Assembly: GCA_029240815.1 (NCBI GenBank)
Contig: JARDZO010000184.1
Coordinates: 1-11,250 of the forward strand
Reading direction: 5' to 3'
Source of the DNA: Brevibacillus sp.
GTDB taxonomy: Bacteria > Bacillota > Bacilli > Brevibacillales > Brevibacillaceae
DNA length: 11,250 bases
Both the position numbers and the translations under genes were made by a program. This document shows, in pieces, positions 6,458 to 11,250 of the stretch. Numbering within the stretch: the stretch's first letter is position 1; each line of letters begins with the position of its first letter. Under the pieces are notes generated by a model. That model saw only the letters and a program-made list of their open reading frames with translations. It did no database searches and was not told the origin of the DNA.

Positions 6458-7984
6458 TTATTGAAAAGTCGGTGGGAGCATATTTCCGAAATCAAACGAC
6501 GGGTTAAAATGCGCCTGGACGTAATCAGTCACCAGTCCCGGGAAAGCACCGAAGAATACGGTAGCAACTGCCATGACGAGGACAAACGTCCAGATGCCTT
6601 TAGGCACATACATAGGAGCTTCGCTCGCCCCCGGGCGCATGTACATCTGACGAATGATCCCGAAGTAGTAGTAGTACGAAATGACGCTGGTGATGATCAT
6701 CACCGCTGAGAGCCAATAGTTTTCCTGTGCCAATGCCCCCATGAACAGATAGAATTTACCGAAAAACCCTGCTGTTATCGGTATCCCTGCCAAGGAAAGC
6801 AGGAAAATGCTCATGGAGATGGCCATAATTGGCGAACGGTGATACAAGCCAGCAAAGCCTTTCAAATCCTCTGTTCCTTGCTCGCGTGAGACGACCATAA
6901 TGACGGCAAAAGCCCCAAAGCTGACGAGCAGGTAGCCAAATAGATAGAAGATCACTTCGCTGAAAAAGAGTGTAGTCGGCGGTACGAACGGAACGAGCAA
7001 ATATCCCGCTTGTGCAATCCCGGAATACGCCATCATCCGCTTGACGTTCGTCTGCCTCAGCGCCATCGTGTTCCCGATGATCATCGATGCCGCAGCCATG
7101 ATCCCGAGATACAGACTTCCCTGATCAAAGAAGAATCGAGTGGATCCATCCGTCACATTGAAGAACGAGATCATCAACAAACGGAACAGCAGAGAGAAGC
7201 CAGCCGCTTTTGAGACTACTGCAAGAAACGCCGTGACAGGAGTAGGTGCACCCTGGTATACGTCCGGAGCCCACATGTGATTGGGAGCCGCGGATATTTT
7301 AAAAGCGAGACCGACTGCCAGAAAGGCAAATGCGATGTAAACCAGGAACTGATAGCCCGCCATGCCTGCTTCCGCCAAACGAGTGGAAATCTCGTATACG
7401 TGCGTCGTTCCCGTCAAACCATAGACGTACGACATCCCGAACAACGTAATAGCGGTAGCAATTCCACCGGAGACGACGTATTTGAAAGCCGATTCGTTGG
7501 AATGGAGCGACTTTTTCCGCAACCCTACCAATACGTAGGAAGAAAGGGACAAAAGCTCTAGACCGACAAACAATGTGATCAAATCGGCGGAGGACGCCAT
7601 GACCATCGCTCCCAGCAGGCCTGTCAGGAGCAGGTAGTAATACTCACCTGTATCCTCCACTTCTCTCTGCTTCAAATAGGACAGAGACATCAGCAGGACA
7701 AAAGCTGTGCCCGCCAGAAAAATCAGCTTGAATGCATTGCCATAATTGTCGATGCGGATCATGTCCGTCATGTAGCTATAGGGCTTGTCGAGCGTGTTTA
7801 CATTGACGAAAACAAACACGGCAGCCAGCGCGACTCCGATCAACGACAGCCACCCGATCACTTGTTTGCCGAGTCTTTTTCCTGCAAACAGGTCCAGCAA
7901 GGACAACACCGTTGCAAAGCCTAGGATGATAAACTCGGGCAGAAGGTAACTCCAGTTATACGAGAAGATATCTTTAACGTCCAT
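6458..7984 (-). CDS. nuoN: NADH-quinone oxidoreductase subunit N (complex I)
   Basis: Antiporter-like membrane subunit of respiratory complex I, one of three proton-translocating modules in the cytoplasmic membrane. The 508-residue protein is hydrophobic throughout, with about 14 predicted helices. The proton-path residues are recognisable: Glu143 in FVGLELLSLSSYVLVG, Lys229 in LAFKISAAPNHMWAPDVYQGAPTPVTAF and Lys259 in VVSKAAGF. These correspond to the conserved Glu and Lys of TM5, TM7 and TM8 in Escherichia coli NuoN. ATG 7984 has AGGAGG eight bases upstream and begins 4 nt after the nuoM stop. It is the last gene of the operon, followed by a strong terminator. The related Mrp antiporter subunits are excluded by the NuoN-specific motifs and the L-M-N order. 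Confidence 0.97.
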   Translation of the reverse strand: MDVKDIFSYNWSYLLPEFIILGFATVLSLLDLFAGKRLGKQVIGWLSLIGVALAAVFVFVNVNTLDKPYSYMTDMIRIDNYGNAFKLIFLAGTAFVLLMSLSYLKQREVEDTGEYYYLLLTGLLGAMVMASSADLITLFVGLELLSLSSYVLVGLRKKSLHSNESAFKYVVSGGIATAITLFGMSYVYGLTGTTHVYEISTRLAEAGMAGYQFLVYIAFAFLAVGLAFKISAAPNHMWAPDVYQGAPTPVTAFLAVVSKAAGFSLLFRLLMISFFNVTDGSTRFFFDQGSLYLGIMAAASMIIGNTMALRQTNVKRMMAYSGIAQAGYLLVPFVPPTTLFFSEVIFYLFGYLLVSFGAFAVIMVVSREQGTEDLKGFAGLYHRSPIMAISMSIFLLSLAGIPITAGFFGKFYLFMGALAQENYWLSAVMIITSVISYYYYFGIIRQMYMRPGASEAPMYVPKGIWTFVLVMAVATVFFGAFPGLVTDYVQAHFNPSFDFGNMLPPTFQ

Positions 7985-7988
7985 GGAT

Positions 7989-9530
7989 TTACCCTCCTAT
8001 TCCCGTGACTATGGGTACAATCGTTTTCAGTGCTTGCTGCATCGGATTTCCCAGAACAGCCGGATAAACCCCGATCAGGATAATGCAGCCCAAGAGAACC
8101 ACCATCGGAATGACTTCCATCGGTTGCGCGTCTGCGAGCCCACTAAACCGGTCAGGCGTTGGTCCAAAGGTCGTGCGCAGGATCGCCCGAAGCAAATACA
8201 CGGCTGTGAGTACAATTCCCAGTGCCCCTACTGCAGCGAGAACTGGCATACGTCCGAACAATCCGAGGAAGGCAAAAAATTCACTGATAAACCCGGACAT
8301 TCCCGGCAGTCCAAGAGATGCCATCGCCCCAGCCAGCAGGATCCCGCTAACAAAAGGCATCGATTTGGCCAAGCCTCCCAGTTCGTCGATCATCGAGGTC
8401 TGCGTCCGGTCCCAAATGACGCCGATCAAGAAGAACAGCAGCGCCGAGATGAATCCGTGAGACACAACCTGGAACATCGCTCCCTGAAAGCCAATCGTAT
8501 TCATCGACGCGAACCCGAGAAGGACGATTCCCATGTGGCTGATACTGGAGTACGCCAGCACCATCTTCAAATCCTTTTGAACGAATGCCAGTATCGCTCC
8601 ATACAGGACGTTGATGATCCCCAAAACGGCCAACCAGGTCGAGAACTGATAGGCTTGCTCCGGGAAGAATCCGATACCCATCCGCAGCAGTCCGTAAGCT
8701 CCCATCTTCAGCAAAATCCCCGAGTGAATCATCACGATAGATGGAGGAGCCTGCACGTGTACTTTCAGCATCCACGTGTGGAAAGGAAAGACCGGCAGCT
8801 TGATTGCAAATGCGATAAACAGCGCCAGGAACAATCCAAAGCGGAATTCCGGTGTCAGTGCCCCTGCAGCCGGGTGCTCCGGCGTGGACAGAATCGCGGC
8901 AATCTGATCGATATTCAGTGTACGCATCATGATAAAGATGACGATGAAAGCCAAAAGCATGATCCCTGAACCGATTCCGTTGTACAACAGGAACTTGTTC
9001 GCGGCGTGTTCACGCTCACCGTAGCCCCAGATGCCGATGAGGAAGTACATAGGCACCAGCGTCATTTCAAAGAAAATGAAGAACAGGAACAGGTTGTCTG
9101 CAGCAAAGACGCCTAGCATCCCGATCAGCAAGATATGAAACAGGATAAAATACTCTTTCAATCTCTTTTTGACTTGCCAGGAGGCAACTGCTGCCAGTGT
9201 CCCGATGATCGCGGTCAACAGGATCAACGGCATCGAAATCCCGTCTACTCCCAGCTCATAGTTGATGTCAAACGTAAAGACTGCGCCAGTCTGTGCCATA
9301 CCAATAGGAATGGAGATCCAGTCGTGCTTTTCCATGAACTGCAGGTTAGCCGTCTCGTAATTGAAATTTCCGAACATCCACAAGGACAGGATCAAAGGGA
9401 GCAATGTTCCGTAAATCCCAATTTGTTTGATGGCCCCGCCTTGATGATTTGGCACGAAAGCGAGGATCACAATCGCCAGCAACGGGGAAAACACGAGTGA
9501 CGACAAAAGGATATTAGTGACCGAATCCAA
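7989..9530 (-). CDS. nuoM: NADH-quinone oxidoreductase subunit M (complex I)
   Basis: Second antiporter-like proton-pumping subunit of complex I. The start chosen is TTG 9530 (513 residues): a consensus AGGAGG lies seven bases upstream. The in-frame GTG at 9539 is part of that same ribosome site and therefore an unlikely start. The gene overlaps the end of nuoL by 17 nt, suggesting translational coupling. The family motifs are FFEMTLVPMYFLIGIWG with Glu155, AFAIKLPVFPFHTWMLKVHVQAPPSIVMIHSGILLKMGAYGLLRMG with Lys245 and Lys275, and KDLKMVLAYSSISHMG. About 14 transmembrane helices are expected and the length is normal for NuoM. It acts with NuoL and NuoN in the membrane arm, carrying protons across as quinone is reduced. 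Confidence 0.97.
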   Translation of the reverse strand: MDSVTNILLSSLVFSPLLAIVILAFVPNHQGGAIKQIGIYGTLLPLILSLWMFGNFNYETANLQFMEKHDWISIPIGMAQTGAVFTFDINYELGVDGISMPLILLTAIIGTLAAVASWQVKKRLKEYFILFHILLIGMLGVFAADNLFLFFIFFEMTLVPMYFLIGIWGYGEREHAANKFLLYNGIGSGIMLLAFIVIFIMMRTLNIDQIAAILSTPEHPAAGALTPEFRFGLFLALFIAFAIKLPVFPFHTWMLKVHVQAPPSIVMIHSGILLKMGAYGLLRMGIGFFPEQAYQFSTWLAVLGIINVLYGAILAFVQKDLKMVLAYSSISHMGIVLLGFASMNTIGFQGAMFQVVSHGFISALLFFLIGVIWDRTQTSMIDELGGLAKSMPFVSGILLAGAMASLGLPGMSGFISEFFAFLGLFGRMPVLAAVGALGIVLTAVYLLRAILRTTFGPTPDRFSGLADAQPMEVIPMVVLLGCIILIGVYPAVLGNPMQQALKTIVPIVTGIGG

Positions 9531-11250
9531 AGAGTCCACCTCCTCGCGCCGTCAAGCTGATAGCGACAATCAAGAGCAGCAAGCCAAACAACACCATCGC
9601 CCCGTAGGACTGCATCTGTCCGCTCTGCACTCTGGCATGCAAGGATCCGATCCCCTGCGTGATCTTTGCCGTCAGACCTACCAAGCCATCCACGATGTAC
9701 TTGTCAAAGCCGTTCAGTATGATACCCAACCATCCCAGCGGTCGGACGATCATGTAATGGTAGAACTCATCTACGTAGTACTTCCGGTAAGACAACCGAT
9801 AGAGCCATGGCAACGTCTCCGGAATCGCATCTGCAGAAACGGATTTTTTACCGTACATCAGATAGGCAAGTACAAGACCCAGAATCGAAATAGCCAGGGC
9901 AAGTACCTGCAACCAGGAAGCCGTATGCTCCCCTCCGTCTCCAAACGAGCTGGCAATGGCGGCACCCGTATTAGAAGCCAGCAGCCATTCCGACAGCATC
10001 GGTGCGTACGGCGTATTGACAAAGCCTGCCACGATAGCCAAAACAGCCAAAACCAAGAGTGGTCCTGTCATTACGGCCGGCGACTCATGCGCTTCATGCT
10101 TGCCGCGCGGCTTGCCGGTAAATGTCAGGAAGTATAGACGGAACATGTAGAACGCCGTAAAGAAAGCAGCTACAAGCGCGATCACCAACAGATCGTAACG
10201 ATGCGCTGCATAGACGGCACCCAGGATCGCTTCTTTGGACCAAAAACCGGCGAATGGAAAGATCCCCGCAATCGCCAAACAGCCAATCAAAAACGTAAGT
10301 GCGGTGATCGGCATCTTCTTCCACAGACCGCCCATCTCAAACACATCCTGCGTATGTACGGCATGGATGACACTACCTGCCCCCAGGAAGAGAAGTGCTT
10401 TGAAAAAGGCGTGAGTCATCAGGTGGAAGGATCCGGCGACGTAACCGGCTGCTCCAGCAACACCCAAAGCCATCATCATATAGCCGAGCTGGCTGACAGT
10501 CGAATACGCGAGTACCCTCTTAATATCCCGCTGAGTCAAGCCGATAGAAGCAGCGAAGATCGCCGTGAAACCACCCACATAAGCCACAACAGTCAAAGCC
10601 GATTCCGAAGCGATGAATACCGGATACGTTGCTGCCACCAGATACACCCCTGCAGCTACCATCGTTGCAGCGTGGATCAGAGCAGATACGGGAGTAGGAC
10701 CTTCCATCGCATCAGGCAACCACGTATGAAGTGGGAACTGACCTGATTTCCCTATGGCTCCTATGAAAATGAGGATCGCTGCTAGCGTGATCATCCAAGG
10801 CTCTAGCCTGCCAAGTGCCACACTTTCAAAAATTTGTTCGTAATCAAAGCTGCCAGTCCACCAGAACAGCAGGCAAATCCCGATAAACAGCCCGAGGTCG
10901 CCGACGCGTGTGACGATAAATGCCTTTTTGGCAGCAGCCTTTGCTTCCGGCTTGAAGAAGTAGTAACCCACTAACAGGAACGAACAGACACCCACCAGCT
11001 CCCAGAAAATGTACACTTGCAGCAGATTGGGTGAAATCACGAGCCCCAGCATCGAAAAGGTAAACAACGCGAGGTACTGATAAAAAACAGGAAAGCGTTC
11101 ATCGCCATGCATGTAGCCCTTGGAGTAAATCTGAACCAATAGGCTGACCAAAGTCACGATCACCAGCATCATGGCATTGAGCTGATTGACTTCATAACCC
11201 ATATTGATCACGATGTCTCCGACCTGGAGCCAATCGACGACGAACTTGTA
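9514..11250 (-). CDS. nuoL: NADH-quinone oxidoreductase subunit L (complex I), 5' truncated by window
   Basis: Distal antiporter-like proton-pumping subunit of complex I, with a long lateral C-terminal helix. The open frame runs through the right window edge: the 13 codons beyond the internal GTG at 11211 read YKFVVDWLQVGDI, a typical NuoL segment. The true start is therefore outside, and 578 residues are visible. Conserved elements are WELVGVCSFLLVGYYF (Glu84 of the visible part), GKSGQFPLHTWLPDAMEGPTPVSALIHAATMVAAGVYL (Lys168) and FHLMTHAFFKALLFLGAGSVIHA (Lys284). Taking Glu84 as the equivalent of E. coli Glu144, about 60 residues are missing. The stop is TAA at 9514-9516, inside the start of nuoM. 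Upstream nuo genes (nuoK and others) are expected beyond the edge, but that is not seen. Confidence 0.96.
   Translation of the reverse strand, partial: YKFVVDWLQVGDIVINMGYEVNQLNAMMLVIVTLVSLLVQIYSKGYMHGDERFPVFYQYLALFTFSMLGLVISPNLLQVYIFWELVGVCSFLLVGYYFFKPEAKAAAKKAFIVTRVGDLGLFIGICLLFWWTGSFDYEQIFESVALGRLEPWMITLAAILIFIGAIGKSGQFPLHTWLPDAMEGPTPVSALIHAATMVAAGVYLVAATYPVFIASESALTVVAYVGGFTAIFAASIGLTQRDIKRVLAYSTVSQLGYMMMALGVAGAAGYVAGSFHLMTHAFFKALLFLGAGSVIHAVHTQDVFEMGGLWKKMPITALTFLIGCLAIAGIFPFAGFWSKEAILGAVYAAHRYDLLVIALVAAFFTAFYMFRLYFLTFTGKPRGKHEAHESPAVMTGPLLVLAVLAIVAGFVNTPYAPMLSEWLLASNTGAAIASSFGDGGEHTASWLQVLALAISILGLVLAYLMYGKKSVSADAIPETLPWLYRLSYRKYYVDEFYHYMIVRPLGWLGIILNGFDKYIVDGLVGLTAKITQGIGSLHARVQSGQMQSYGAMVLFGLLLLIVAISLTARGGGLFGFGH

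Noticed and set aside
7983..8969. Plus-strand 328-codon open frame antisense to nuoM
   Set aside because: It lies wholly opposite a well-conserved gene, is rich in Arg, Gln, His and Ser with no domain, and has no independent support; it is a reading-frame shadow.
9517..10137. Plus-strand 206-codon open frame antisense to nuoL
   Set aside because: Composition is dominated by Gln, Ser and Arg, with no ribosome site or domain; it is a shadow of nuoL.

Overview
The window looks like chromosome from an aerobic, endospore-forming Bacillota. It carries three sporulation genes (spoIID, spoIIQ, spoIIID) in the Bacillus-type order murA - spoIID - spoIIQ - spoIIID - mbl, preceded by the distal end of a respiratory complex I (nuo) operon. 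Bacillus subtilis lacks a nuo complex I, whereas Paenibacillaceae such as Brevibacillus have one. Together with the moderate GC content and the protein sequences, this suggests Brevibacillus or a close relative. That placement is inference from recall, not a search result.

All ten recognised genes lie on the minus strand, so transcription runs from high to low coordinates. From right to left the first block is nuoL (5' end cut off by the window edge), nuoM and nuoN, the three antiporter-like proton-pumping subunits of complex I. They are tightly packed (nuoL and nuoM overlap, 4 nt separate nuoM and nuoN) and end at a strong intrinsic terminator at about 6387-6424. Next comes a non-coding gap of nearly 500 bases (5965-6457). 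Besides the terminator it holds a perfect 16-bp inverted repeat enclosing a strong hairpin, and further on a stem with a U-run. This is the only part of the window not explained by known genes.

The second block is a DUF1146 small membrane protein (YwzB-like), a YwmB-family secreted protein and murA (first committed step of peptidoglycan synthesis), closed by a terminator at about 3485-3515. The third block is the sporulation cluster. SpoIID is a mother-cell peptidoglycan hydrolase for engulfment. SpoIIQ is a forespore membrane LytM-domain protein that forms the channel with SpoIIIAH. SpoIIID is a mother-cell DNA-binding regulator. spoIIQ has a candidate sigma-F promoter and its own terminator, and spoIIID has a good candidate sigma-E promoter. 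The last gene is mbl (MreB-like actin), which has its own sigma-A-like promoter between spoIIID and mbl. Wall synthesis and shape genes thus flank sporulation genes that remodel the same wall, with terminators and promoters separating compartment-specific units.

No mobile element, CRISPR array, tRNA or rRNA was seen. The long plus-strand reading frames are antisense shadows of the genes above. Most of the window is ordinary. The items most worth a second look are the structured gap upstream of ywzB and the apparently intact zinc site of SpoIIQ.
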